From an uncultured Bifidobacterium sp. (GTDB taxonomy: Bacteria > Actinomycetota > Actinomycetes > Actinomycetales > Bifidobacteriaceae): DNA of 7,624 bases. The stretch covers positions 1-7,624 of the forward strand of contig CALEGL010000120.1 in assembly GCA_937876495.1 (NCBI GenBank). Reading direction: 5' to 3'. Under the pieces are notes generated by a model. The model ran no database searches and was not told where the DNA came from. It saw only the letters and a program-made list of their open reading frames with translations. Position numbers and translations under genes: made by a program. Shown here one piece after another: positions 1 through 6,625 of the stretch. Numbering within the stretch: the first letter of the stretch is position 1; the number at the start of each line of letters is the position of its first letter.

Positions 1-772
1 CGATGCCCTGGGCGGACAGCTCCTTGACCAGCGCCTTGGTCTGGTCGAAGGCGATGACGAGCACCGCATCGGGCTTGGCGGCCTTGATAGTCGTCACCAG
101 CGAGGAGAAGTTCGTCTCGGTGGGGTCGAAGGTGTCCTTCTCGCCGTAGACGACCTTGACGCCCGAGGCCTCGACGGTTTTCACGACGACGTCACGCAGG
201 CTGGTGCCGTACTCGTCGTTGAACACCGCGATGGCGAGGTTCTGCACGCCGTCCTGGACGATGACGTTGCCCATCACGGCGCCCTGCACCGTGTCCGGCG
301 GGACGGTGCGGAAGAAGTAGTCGCTCAGGCCGGAGAAGTTCGTGGACGTCGCGCCGTTGGAGATGATCGGCACCTTCGCGGCCGTGATCTCCTTGTAGAC
401 GTTCTTGACCACCGAGCTGGACGGCGGTCCGATGATCACCGAGGGGTTCTTGCTCAGGACGGACTCGGCGCCGGAGGTGTTCTGGTCGGCGTGGTCGGAG
501 TCCGAGGTGTCGGCCATGGCCGTCGTCACATCCTTGCCGAGTACGCCGCCGGCGGCGTTGATGTCCTTGGCCGCAAGCTTGAACGCCGCGACCTCGGCGG
601 GTCCAAGATACGCGAGCGAGCCCGTCTCGGGGAACAGACCACCGAGCACGAAGCCCGACGAGGAGCTCGACGACGAGGAGCTCGACGATCCGCCGCATCC
701 CGCAAGCGCCATGACGAAGGCCGCCGTCGCGGCGACCGCGGTGGTCATGATTGTTCTGCTGGGTCTTCTCAT
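1..772 (-). CDS. livK: Branched-chain amino-acid ABC transporter substrate-binding lipoprotein (LivK-like), 3'-truncated by window
   Basis: Periplasmic-binding-protein-type receptor that would capture branched-chain amino acids (or a related ligand) outside the cell and hand them to LivHM. The visible 257 residues start with a lipoprotein signal: basic MRRPSR, a hydrophobic Ala/Val stretch and a perfect lipobox LAGC with Cys26 as the lipidated residue. A linker of GG plus 11 serines (residues 29-39) follows, then the mature type I fold: GLFPETGSLAYLGP, AAFKLAAKDINAAGGVLG, a DTSDSD segment, VIIGPPSSSVV, VPIISNGATS, YFFRTVPPD and VAVFNDEYG-like strands typical of Peripla_BP_6/LivK proteins. The ATG is supported by an AGAGGTGG Shine-Dalgarno 7 nt upstream. 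The C-terminal lobe is missing because the gene runs off the window. The exact ligand cannot be read from the sequence; amide, urea or other amino-acid receptors share this fold, but the adjoining livHMGF genes favour branched-chain amino acids. Confidence 0.93.
   Translation of the reverse strand, partial: MRRPSRTIMTTAVAATAAFVMALAGCGGSSSSSSSSSSSGFVLGGLFPETGSLAYLGPAEVAAFKLAAKDINAAGGVLGKDVTTAMADTSDSDHADQNTSGAESVLSKNPSVIIGPPSSSVVKNVYKEITAAKVPIISNGATSTNFSGLSDYFFRTVPPDTVQGAVMGNVIVQDGVQNLAIAVFNDEYGTSLRDVVVKTVEASGVKVVYGEKDTFDPTETNFSSLVTTIKAAKPDAVLVIAFDQTKALVKELSAQGI
656..688 (-). repeat. Poly-Ser linker of LivK encoded by a 15-nt tandem repeat
   Basis: Eleven consecutive Ser codons follow the lipidated Cys-Gly-Gly. 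They consist of two exact copies of the 15-nt unit TCGTCGAGCTCCTCG plus one further TCG. The stretch would act as a flexible, hydrophilic tether between the lipid anchor and the binding domain. The exact tandem unit suggests length change by slippage. Confidence 0.85.
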
Positions 773-779
773 AGGAGAA

Positions 780-788
780 CCACCTCTT
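780..788 (-). promoter_or_regulatory. Ribosome binding site of livK
   Basis: AAGAGGTGG on the minus strand lies 7 nt before the ATG at 772 and follows a purine-rich tract (GGAAAGAGGAAG). It decides for this start over the second ATG at codon 9, which has no comparable upstream motif. Confidence 0.7.
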
Positions 789-867
789 CTTCCTCTTTCC
801 CGCGGACGACGTCCCCGGGTCTTCCTGGAGAACAGGGAACGCGCGGGGCGCGAACCTCATCCTTGGT

Positions 868-883
868 GCCCCAAGCTAGGGGC
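868..883 (-). other. Small hairpin in the livK 5' leader
   Basis: A perfect 5-bp GCCCC/GGGGC stem with a 6-nt loop lies about 100 nt upstream of livK, within the untranslated gap. An 8-bp palindrome GTTGCAAC (886-893) lies right beside it. The pair could be an operator, an attenuator element or chance in GC-rich DNA; no U-tract follows. Confidence 0.3.
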
Positions 884-970
884 CGGTTGCAACGACCAGG
901 TTTGGAGCATGTTTCCCCGAGATGAAGGATGAAAAGCTCCCGTAACACAAGCAATCGCAATGATTCCAAG

Positions 971-1003
971 GCCTGCGGGGCCATCGGGCATGCCTGCGGG
1001 GCC
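971..1003. repeat. Direct repeat GCCTGCGGGGCC in the livF-livK gap
   Basis: The 12-mer GCCTGCGGGGCC occurs at 971-982 and again at 992-1003, with 9 nt between copies. It lies just downstream of livF, next to a GC hairpin. It is probably part of the untranslated 3' region or a duplicated regulatory site; the function is unknown. Confidence 0.6.
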
Positions 1004-1021
1004 GGGCCCGCCAAGGGCCCG
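1003..1021 (-). terminator. GC-rich stem-loop after livF, possible terminator or mRNA 3'-end stabiliser
   Basis: A 7-bp perfect stem (CGGGCCC/GGGCCCG) with a 5-nt loop lies about 33 nt downstream of the livF stop codon, in the gap before livK. There is no following U-run, so it is not a classical intrinsic terminator. U-less GC hairpins are often found at transcript ends in high-GC actinobacteria. It might separate livHMGF transcription from livK or act as a processing and stability element. Confidence 0.4.
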
Positions 1022-1053
1022 ACCTCCCGACATTCAGGGGTGGAGCTACGCCG

Positions 1054-1935
1054 TCAGCGCCCCTCCTCCTTGACCTCCTCCTCGAGGTTGCCCAGATACA
1101 GCGAGACGACCTTGGGATCGTTGAGCAGGGCGTGCCCCGCACCGGAATAGGCGTTGCGGCCCTGGTCGAGCACGTAGCCCCGGCTGCAGATCTGCAGACA
1201 GCGTCGGGCGTTCTGCTCGACGATGACCACCGAGACCCCGGCCCTGTTGATCTGACGGACGCGGATGAAGGTCTCGTCCTGCAGCATCGGGGACAGGCCC
1301 GCCGAAGGCTCGTCAAGCAGCAGCACGGACGGCTTCATCATCAGGGCGCGGCCCATGGCCACCATCTGGCGCTCGCCTCCGGACAGGGACCCTGCGGTCT
1401 GGTCCTTGCGAGCGCCCAGCTTGGGAAAGATCGAGACGACGTAGTCGAAGCGCTCGGCGAACAGCTTCGGTGCCTGGAAGGCGCCCATCTGCATGTTCTC
1501 CTTGATGGTGAGCGAGGGGAAGACGTTCTCCGTCTGCGGCACGAAGCCCACGCCGCGGGCCACGAGCTTGTCGGCCCGGAGATTGGTGATGTCCTCCCCC
1601 TTGAGCATGAGATGCCCGCTGGAGACGTGGACGAGGCCGAACAGGGATTTGAGCAGCGTGGACTTGCCGGCCCCGTTCGGACCGATGATGCCGACGATCT
1701 CCCCCGGATGCAGCGTCAGCGAAGCCCCGTTGAGGATGTTGACGCCGGGGATGTACCCGGCCACGAGATCCACCGCGTCCATCAGAGGCTCGCCCTCGGG
1801 CTCGCCCGGATGGATCTCCTCGCGCGGACGCTCGTCACGCGGCGCCGCTTCGGTGACGGTCGCCACCCGCGTGGCGTCGTCGGACGTGGCATCCGTCACG
1901 TCGGTTCCGCTCGCCGTATCCGCTGATTCGCTCAT
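1054..1935 (-). CDS. livF: Branched-chain amino-acid ABC transporter ATP-binding protein LivF
   Basis: Cytoplasmic ATPase that pairs with LivG to power the LivHM channel. Seen in the 293-residue product: Walker A GPNGAGKS (about 85-92), Q-loop FVPQ (Gln134), signature LSGGERQ (about 184-190), Walker B VLLLDEPS (about 204-211), and VEQNA at the switch position, where LivF proteins normally have Gln in place of the usual H-loop His. About 50 acidic, low-complexity residues precede the first conserved strand (DLVAGYIPGVNIL), a longer lead-in than in the E. coli protein. Start choice: GGGAGG directly abuts an ATG at 1944, but stands 9 nt from the ATG at 1935, so the latter (MSES...) is preferred; the longer form would add only MAS. 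The gene starts just past the livG stop, so translation is probably coupled. It is the last gene before the livK gap. Confidence 0.95.
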   Translation of the reverse strand: MSESADTASGTDVTDATSDDATRVATVTEAAPRDERPREEIHPGEPEGEPLMDAVDLVAGYIPGVNILNGASLTLHPGEIVGIIGPNGAGKSTLLKSLFGLVHVSSGHLMLKGEDITNLRADKLVARGVGFVPQTENVFPSLTIKENMQMGAFQAPKLFAERFDYVVSIFPKLGARKDQTAGSLSGGERQMVAMGRALMMKPSVLLLDEPSAGLSPMLQDETFIRVRQINRAGVSVVIVEQNARRCLQICSRGYVLDQGRNAYSGAGHALLNDPKVVSLYLGNLEEEVKEEGR

Positions 1936-1944
1936 GGATGCCAT

Positions 1945-1950
1945 CCTCCC
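1945..1950 (-). promoter_or_regulatory. Ribosome binding site deciding the livF start
   Basis: GGGAGG touches the ATG at 1944 with zero spacing, which is too close for initiation, and is 9 nt upstream of the in-frame ATG at 1935. Its last base overlaps the livG stop codon (TAG), which points to coupled translation. Confidence 0.65.
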
Positions 1951-2954
1951 TACTCGACGCCCTCAAGGACGCTGTCATCGCCCAGGTCGATGTTCGCATG
2001 CGACCCCAGATAGGCGTCGACGACCGCCTGGTCGTTCATGACGGACTTCGGCTGGCCCTCGGCGACGATCTTTCCCTCGGCCATCACCGTCACCCAGTCG
2101 GCGATATGCCTGACCATGTTCATGTCATGCTCGACGAAAAGCACGGTCGTGCCCTCCTCGCGCAGCGAGACGATATGGTCGAGCAACGACTGCTTGAGCG
2201 CAGGGTTCACCCCGGCCATCGGTTCGTCGAGCATGACGAGCTGCGGGTCGCTCATGAGGGCGCGCGCCATCTCCAGCAGCTTGCGTTGGCCGCCGGACAG
2301 CGAGCCCGCGTAGTCGTCCTTCTTCTTGTAGAGCAGGAAGCGGTTGAGCAGCGCCTCGGCCTTCTCGGTGATCTCCTTCTCGCGCCTGCGCCACAGGGGC
2401 GGGAACAGCGACCGGAGCATGCCCTCGCCGGGCTGCGAAGGCGCCCCGAGCAGCATGTTGTCCATCACGGTGAGCCTGCTCATGACCTTCGTGAGCTGGA
2501 AGGTGCGCACCATGCCCATGCGCGCCACCTTCTCGGGCGAGACGCTGGCGAGGTCCTTCCCGTCGAAGGTCCAGGTGCCCGTATTCGGCTTGTCGAATCC
2601 GGTCATGAGGTTGAAGAACGTCGTCTTGCCGGCGCCGTTCGGACCGATGAGGGCCGTGATGCCGTGGCGTTCGATCTCGAAATGCTTCACGTCCACGGCG
2701 ACGATCCCCCCGAAGTGGCGGGTGACGTCGTCGGCGACGAGGATGGCGTCGGGCTTGTGGACGCCCGGCTTGTTCTCCACGAACTTCAGATCCTCCTGGA
2801 CCTTGTCCCCGTAGGCGGTGGAGATGAGCTTCTCCCCCTCGGGGGCCTTCGTGGCCCATTTGGCGAGATCGTAGAAGGGCTTGGACGAAGGGTCCGTCCC
2901 CTGCGACGAGGCATCGGCCTCGGCGGACGGCATCGGCGTGTCGGTGTCAGGCAT
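1950..2954 (-). CDS. livG: Branched-chain amino-acid ABC transporter ATP-binding protein LivG
   Basis: Partner ATPase of LivF, acting on the inner face of the membrane. Motifs in the 334-residue product: Walker A GPNGAGKTT (104-112), Q-loop TFQ (Gln153), signature LSGGQRK (219-225), Walker B LVMLDEP (239-245), AGVNP after the D-loop, and a canonical H-loop His276 (VEHDMNMV). The C-terminus has the BCA-type ending VVDAYLGSH. About 70 residues precede the first core strand (ILVADDVTRHFGG); they include a conserved-looking FYDLAKWATKAPEGEKLISTA segment of a kind I recall from actinobacterial LivG proteins, so it is likely a lineage trait and not a wrong start. The ATG overlaps the end of livM by 8 nt and has AAAGGAG (2965-2971) 10 nt upstream, inside livM. 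Operon membership is clear. Confidence 0.96.
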   Translation of the reverse strand: MPDTDTPMPSAEADASSQGTDPSSKPFYDLAKWATKAPEGEKLISTAYGDKVQEDLKFVENKPGVHKPDAILVADDVTRHFGGIVAVDVKHFEIERHGITALIGPNGAGKTTFFNLMTGFDKPNTGTWTFDGKDLASVSPEKVARMGMVRTFQLTKVMSRLTVMDNMLLGAPSQPGEGMLRSLFPPLWRRREKEITEKAEALLNRFLLYKKKDDYAGSLSGGQRKLLEMARALMSDPQLVMLDEPMAGVNPALKQSLLDHIVSLREEGTTVLFVEHDMNMVRHIADWVTVMAEGKIVAEGQPKSVMNDQAVVDAYLGSHANIDLGDDSVLEGVE

Positions 2955-3930
2955 TGAAGGCCAGCTCCTTTCTGTCTCCGAGCAGTCCCTGCGGTCGGAA
3001 GATGACGAGGCACATCAGCGCGACGCCGACGATGACCCAGCCCAGCGCCTCCACCTGGTTGGAGGAGATGAGCGTCGCGGGGATCGCACCGCGCATGAGC
3101 TCCTTGGTGAAGGTGAGCAGCACCCATAGCAGGCAGGAGCCGACTATCGGCCCGAAGATCGTCGCGGCGCCTCCGAGGAGCAGGATCGTCCATGTGTAGA
3201 ACGTGACCTGGCGGCCCAGCGAATCAGGCTGGACGGAGCGGGGAAGCACGAAGAGGATCCCGGCGATGGCGCCGAAAGCCCCTCCGAGGAAAAGCGACTG
3301 CAGCTTGAACGTCGTCACCGACTTGCCCAGCGACCTCACGGCGTTCTCGTCCTCCCGGATGCCTTTGAGCACGCGGCCCCACGGCGAATGGAACCAGCGC
3401 CACGTGAGCAGCACGGCGATAAGCACCAACGTCCATCCCACGATGCGGATCCACCACGAATTGGCGATGTTGTTCGAGTACGTCCACAGCAGGAAGGTGG
3501 TGCTCCCGTTGGGAAGCGGCGAGGAGTCCTCGAACTTCTCGGTGAAGTTCTGCGGCGAGATGCCGGCCGACCCTCCCGTGACGTTCGTCATCGACGTGGA
3601 CCGTCCGATGATGCGGATGATCTCGGCGGACGCCAGCGTGACCATCGACAGGTAGTCCGGCCCCAGCTTCAGCGTCGGGACGCCCAGCAGAACGGCGTAG
3701 ATGCCGGCGAGCGCAAGAGCCGCGAGCAGGGACGCGAAGAGACTCCATCCCATGCTCTGGGTGATGGCGAAGCCGTAGGCGCCGAGCAGCATGAATCCCG
3801 CCTGCCCCATGTTGAGCAGCCCGGTCATGCCGAAATGGATGTTGAGGCCGATGGCGGCCAGCGCATAGGCCGCCGTCGTTGGGGCTATGAGCTCCCCCAA
3901 TGAATTGCCGATCACCGTGGTGAAGTCCAT
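2947..3930 (-). CDS. livM: Branched-chain amino-acid ABC transporter permease LivM
   Basis: Inner-membrane permease subunit forming the translocation path with LivH. The 327-residue product is strongly hydrophobic with several predicted membrane spans. Family marks: GLNIHFGMTGLLNMGQAGFMLLGAY near the N-terminus, LGPDYLSMVTLASAEIIRII (about 89-108), the EAA-like cytoplasmic loop GRVLKGIREDENAVRSLG (185-202) that docks on the ATPases, and the C-terminal VIFRPQGLLG (309-318). Two adjacent ATGs occur (3933 and 3930). AAAGGAG is 3 nt from the first and 6 nt from the second, so the second is preferred. An open frame continues upstream to 4005, but its extra residues (Arg/Gly/Glu-rich, non-hydrophobic) have no RBS and look like read-through of the spacer. 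The hydrophilic stretch at about 127-143 (QNFTEKFEDSSPLPNGS) is probably an external loop. Confidence 0.95.
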   Translation of the reverse strand: MDFTTVIGNSLGELIAPTTAAYALAAIGLNIHFGMTGLLNMGQAGFMLLGAYGFAITQSMGWSLFASLLAALALAGIYAVLLGVPTLKLGPDYLSMVTLASAEIIRIIGRSTSMTNVTGGSAGISPQNFTEKFEDSSPLPNGSTTFLLWTYSNNIANSWWIRIVGWTLVLIAVLLTWRWFHSPWGRVLKGIREDENAVRSLGKSVTTFKLQSLFLGGAFGAIAGILFVLPRSVQPDSLGRQVTFYTWTILLLGGAATIFGPIVGSCLLWVLLTFTKELMRGAIPATLISSNQVEALGWVIVGVALMCLVIFRPQGLLGDRKELAFNA

Positions 3931-4037
3931 CATCGGCTCCTTTCCGTCTTCGCTGCGACTCCCGCGATTCCGCTTCTCCGGCGTGCCCCGCGGGCGATGA
4001 CCCATACGGTGCTTTGACGTGTCCCGTTCATGCTCAT
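3930..4037 (-). CDS. Possible 35-aa coupling mini-ORF between livH and livM
   Basis: The 100-bp spacer between the two permease genes is spanned exactly by a 35-codon open frame. Its ATG overlaps the livH stop in an ATGA quartet. Its TGA overlaps the tandem livM start ATGATG, sharing bases with both ATGs. AGAGGG lies 4 nt upstream of the first ATG and 10 nt upstream of a second ATG two codons later. The product is basic (eight Arg, one Lys), with no membrane span or recognised motif. The frame may only serve to carry ribosomes from livH to livM. The two overlaps could also be chance in GC-rich sequence, where short open frames are common. Confidence 0.3.
   Translation of the reverse strand: MSMNGTRQSTVWVIARGARRRSGIAGVAAKTERSR
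3937..3943 (-). promoter_or_regulatory. Ribosome binding site of livM
   Basis: AAAGGAG precedes the double ATG of livM. Spacing is 3 nt to the first ATG and 6 nt to the second, which favours MDFTTV as the N-terminus. Confidence 0.75.
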
Positions 4038-5443
4038 CCCACCCTCTGCAGCTTGCCGAAAAGACCCTGGGGCCTGACCAGCAGCACGATGATGAGAATC
4101 GCCATGGCGCTGGCGTACCGCATGTCGTTGGGGATGACGAGCGAGCTCATATCCGCGACGATGCCGATGATGAGCGAACCCACGAGGGCGCCGTTCGCCG
4201 TTCCGAGGCCACCCAGGGTGACGGCGGAGAACATGAGCAGCAGCAGCACCGCGCCCGTGTTCCAGGCGATGCCGTTGAGGTAGATGCCCATGAGCACGCC
4301 TGACAGGGCCGCCAGCGAAGTGGAAAGTATCCAGACGACCCTGACGACCTGCTCGACGTTGATGCCCGAGGCCGCTGCGAGCGCGGAGTTGTCGGAGACC
4401 GCGCGGGTGGCGCGCCCCAGACGGGTGCGGTAGAGGAACCATGTCACGCCGAGGATGACGACGATGGCGATCCCGGCGGACAGCAGCGTGGGCATGTCCG
4501 TGGTGATGGGCCCTATCTCGAAGCCCTTCGGCACGGCGATGGTGATGCCGAGCGTGTTGCCGCCGAAGAAGAACTGGAAGATGTACTGCAGCGCCATGGA
4601 CAGACCGATGGTCACGATCATCTGCTGGATGGGGCCGACGTTCTTGCGCCGCAGCGGCGCCCAGACGAGGTCGTTCTGAAGCCAGCCGGTCAGACCTCCG
4701 ACGATGACGGCGAAGATCGCGGCGGCCCAGACCGGCATATGCATCATCTGGGTACCCACGTAGGCCATGAGTCCGCCGAGCGTGACCTGCTCGCCATGCG
4801 AGAAGGAGCTCAGCTTCGTGGTGCCGTAGACGAGGTTCATCCCGACGCTCATCAGGCCCAGCATGAGGCCGAACACGATGCCGGAGAACAGCTGCTGCCA
4901 GAAGCGGGCTCCGAAGTTCGCCCACTGGGAGTCGTCGTCCTGCTGAGTCTGCGAGGAGGAGGACGAGGAGGACGACGAACTCGATGAGGAGGACGAGCTC
5001 GACGACGGCGAGGACTCGTCCGAGGAGTTCGCCTCGTCGAAGCGCACCACGCCGCGCTGCTGGCTGAAGCTGTTCTTGTCGATCGTCACCACCGCCGTCG
5101 AGGACTTCAGTCCGTACTTCGAGACGAACGACGGGTCGATGGCGACCGTGTACTTCCCGTCGGCCCCGACGGAGAACGCCCATTTGCCGTCCTTGTCGGT
5201 GGTCGTCGTCGCGCTTTCCTTGCCCGACAGCGTGACCTTCGCCCCCGCTATGGCCTTCTTGGAGGAATCCTGGAGGATTCCGTTGACGCATCCGTTCGTC
5301 GCCGTCGGATTGCAGACGCTGACGGCCTCTGCCGCGTAGCTGCTGACGGGAACGGCCAGAGCCATCACGGTCATCAGCAGCGCGGCCGCCGCGGCGACCA
5401 CTGCCCCCCGCCGGCGTCTGCCCCCTACGGATTCAGCAGCCAT
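4034..5443 (-). CDS. livH: Branched-chain amino-acid ABC transporter permease LivH with secreted N-terminal beta-sandwich domain
   Basis: Membrane permease that pairs with LivM. Layout of the 469 residues: a Sec-type signal (RRRR at 9-12, hydrophobic 14-33, likely cut after VSSYA about 37); a small domain at about 44-136 resembling carboxypeptidase-regulatory/SpaA-like folds (NGCVNGILQDSSKKAIAGAKVTLSG, TTTDKDGKWAFSV, DGKYTVAIDP) with Cys44 and Cys52 possibly bridged; an acidic Ser-rich linker (about 139-173) with 18 Ser in a row (147-164); and the permease from about 180, with FGLMLGLMSVGMNLVYGTTKLSSFSHGE, the EAA-like loop RLGRATRAVSDNSALAAASG (341-360) and LLVRPQGLFG (454-463). E. coli LivH is about 308 residues, so some 160 are extra. 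Similar extensions are known to me in other actinobacterial LivH proteins. Start 5443 is preferred over the ATG at 5464 because GGAGAGG lies 10 nt upstream. It is the first liv gene of the operon. Confidence 0.94.
   Translation of the reverse strand: MAAESVGGRRRRGAVVAAAAALLMTVMALAVPVSSYAAEAVSVCNPTATNGCVNGILQDSSKKAIAGAKVTLSGKESATTTTDKDGKWAFSVGADGKYTVAIDPSFVSKYGLKSSTAVVTIDKNSFSQQRGVVRFDEANSSDESSPSSSSSSSSSSSSSSSSSSQTQQDDDSQWANFGARFWQQLFSGIVFGLMLGLMSVGMNLVYGTTKLSSFSHGEQVTLGGLMAYVGTQMMHMPVWAAAIFAVIVGGLTGWLQNDLVWAPLRRKNVGPIQQMIVTIGLSMALQYIFQFFFGGNTLGITIAVPKGFEIGPITTDMPTLLSAGIAIVVILGVTWFLYRTRLGRATRAVSDNSALAAASGINVEQVVRVVWILSTSLAALSGVLMGIYLNGIAWNTGAVLLLLMFSAVTLGGLGTANGALVGSLIIGIVADMSSLVIPNDMRYASAMAILIIVLLVRPQGLFGKLQRVG
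4952..5005 (-). repeat. Poly-Ser tract (18 codons) in LivH linker
   Basis: Eighteen consecutive Ser codons use TCG, TCC, TCA, AGC and AGT without a regular DNA unit. Codons from both Ser families imply that the residue itself is maintained and that this is not a fresh slippage expansion. The tract separates the external domain from the first permease segment. Confidence 0.85.
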
Positions 5444-5453
5444 ATGCTTGTTT

Positions 5454-5460
5454 CCTCTCC
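5454..5460 (-). promoter_or_regulatory. Ribosome binding site of livH
   Basis: GGAGAGG lies 10 nt upstream of the ATG at 5443. It overlaps the first codons of the longer alternative frame starting at 5464, which makes the 5443 start more likely. Confidence 0.6.
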
Positions 5461-5521
5461 ACATGATCCATCACCGTAGGGAGAGAAAGAACCTGACGGA
5501 TTGCCCTCACGTTTCGTCCGC

Positions 5522-5557
5522 GTTACCTCGGCAGGGGGATGTAACAGGGGCGGTAAC
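5522..5557. promoter_or_regulatory. GTTAC/GTAAC box cluster upstream of livH, possible operator
   Basis: On the plus strand GTTAC (5522-5526) is followed by GTAAC at 5541-5545 and 5553-5557. The first two form an inverted repeat with a 14-nt centre; the last two are direct repeats 12 bp apart. They lie 80-115 bp upstream of livH, between the ClC stop and the operon start, where a promoter and regulator site are expected. A weak -35/-10 pair (TTGGTG, 16 nt, TTACAT) overlaps them on the minus strand. The regulator is not identifiable. Confidence 0.35.
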
Positions 5558-5636
5558 AGACACCAACTAAATCGCGCGACGCGTCCCGTCGGAGGTCCGC
5601 GGGCGAGCGGCCCGCTCGGAGGAAGCGGTCGTCTCC

Positions 5637-5681
5637 GCATCAGCCGCCTGAGCATCAGCCGCCTGAGCATCGGACGCCTTC
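5637..5681 (-). repeat. 15-nt tandem repeat in the ClC gene tail
   Basis: Two exact copies of GCATCAGCCGCCTGA (plus strand; 5637-5651 and 5652-5666) are followed by a diverged third copy. They encode the Asp-Ala-Gln-Ala-Ala repeat in the hydrophilic C-terminal tail beyond the TrkA_C-like domain. The repeat probably varies in length between strains. Confidence 0.7.
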
Positions 5682-6622
5682 GCATCGGGTGAGCACAGGG
5701 CACGGATCCCGGCACGCATCCGCACGAGTCCCGACACGGGGAACATGACGAGGACGTAGTCGCCGGGGGTCAGAACGACGTCACGGGATGGAACCACCTC
5801 GTCATCGCCGCGTCTGACGTCGACGACGGCCGCCGGCGAGGGCCAATCGACGTCGCCGATCCGGGCCCCCGCAGCAGGGCTCCCGGCCTCCACGGGGAAC
5901 TCCATGATGACGTTGCCGCGGCGGGATCCCGAACCCGCCGCATCTCCCGCGTCGGAGACTCCGGAATCCGGATGCGAGGCCGTGTAGCGGTCGAGCAGCG
6001 CCGTGTACACGGGACGCACGCCGAGCAGGTCGGAGACCATGAGGGCGATGAACGCGCAGGCCGTGACGGGCAGCATATGCACCAGCGTGCCCGACATCTC
6101 CACCGTGAGCAGGATGGACGTCACCGGCGCCTTCACCGAGGCGGCGAGCGCGCCGGCCATGGCGCAGACGGCGAACACGGGGATATGCGCCGCCGGGACG
6201 CCGGCATGCGTGGCCAGGATGCCGCTGATGCTGCCGGCCAGGGTGCCGGTGGCGAGGATGGGCATGAAGATGTCGCCCGGGACGCCGCTGCCGAAACTGG
6301 TGGAGGTGAACACCATCTTGACGACCAGCAGCACGGCGAGCAGCGCCACGCCTCCCGTGGCCTTCTCGGCGAAGCCGATGAGCTCCTCGCCGCCGCCCAG
6401 CGCCATGGGCAGCCACAGACCGACGGGAAGGGCCAGAGCCAGGGCGATCATCGGCCGGGCGACCGCAGGAAGACGCCCGTACAGCGTCTGGAAGCCAAGC
6501 AGCATCCGGTTCATGGCCGAGCCAACCAGCCCCGCCACGATTCCCAGAGGGATCATCCACAGGTACTCCGTCAGGGACAGCTGCGGCATCTGCGTGAAGT
6601 TGAGCACGGGGGTGAGCCCGAA

Positions 6623-6625
6623 TCA
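6623..6625 (-). other. In-frame TGA splitting the ClC gene
   Basis: The reading frame goes ...ADFVSKY, TGA, FGLTPVLNF... with no frameshift. ClC proteins commonly have an aromatic residue before FG at this junction, so TGG (Trp) to TGA by a single change (plus-strand C to T at 6623) is the simplest explanation. TGA ends livF, livM and livH here, so it is not a general sense codon in this genome. Confidence 0.85.

Noticed and set aside
192..860. Minus-strand open frame of 222 codons over livK
   Set aside because: Out-of-frame with the lipoprotein, Arg-rich, no signal or domain; the livK frame has signal peptide, lipobox and a type I binding-protein sequence.
1132..1926. Plus-strand open frame of 264 codons
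   Set aside because: It is antisense to livF, which carries all ABC ATPase motifs; a compositional shadow.
1938..2957. Plus-strand open frame of 339 codons
   Set aside because: It is the exact antisense of livG, which has every ABC motif; the antisense product is Leu/Arg/His-rich without features.
3934..4005. Extended livM start at 4005
   Set aside because: The extra 24-25 residues are hydrophilic and lack an RBS, whereas the double ATG at 3933/3930 has AAAGGAG.
3930..5291. Minus-strand open frame of 453 codons in another frame of livH
   Set aside because: Arg/His-rich frame-shifted copy of livH; only its last 35 codons, in the livH-livM spacer, deserve a separate mention.
6565..6625. Selenocysteine at the ClC TGA
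   Set aside because: No convincing SECIS-like stem-loop is seen just downstream, ClC antiporters are not known selenoproteins, and the position favours an aromatic residue.
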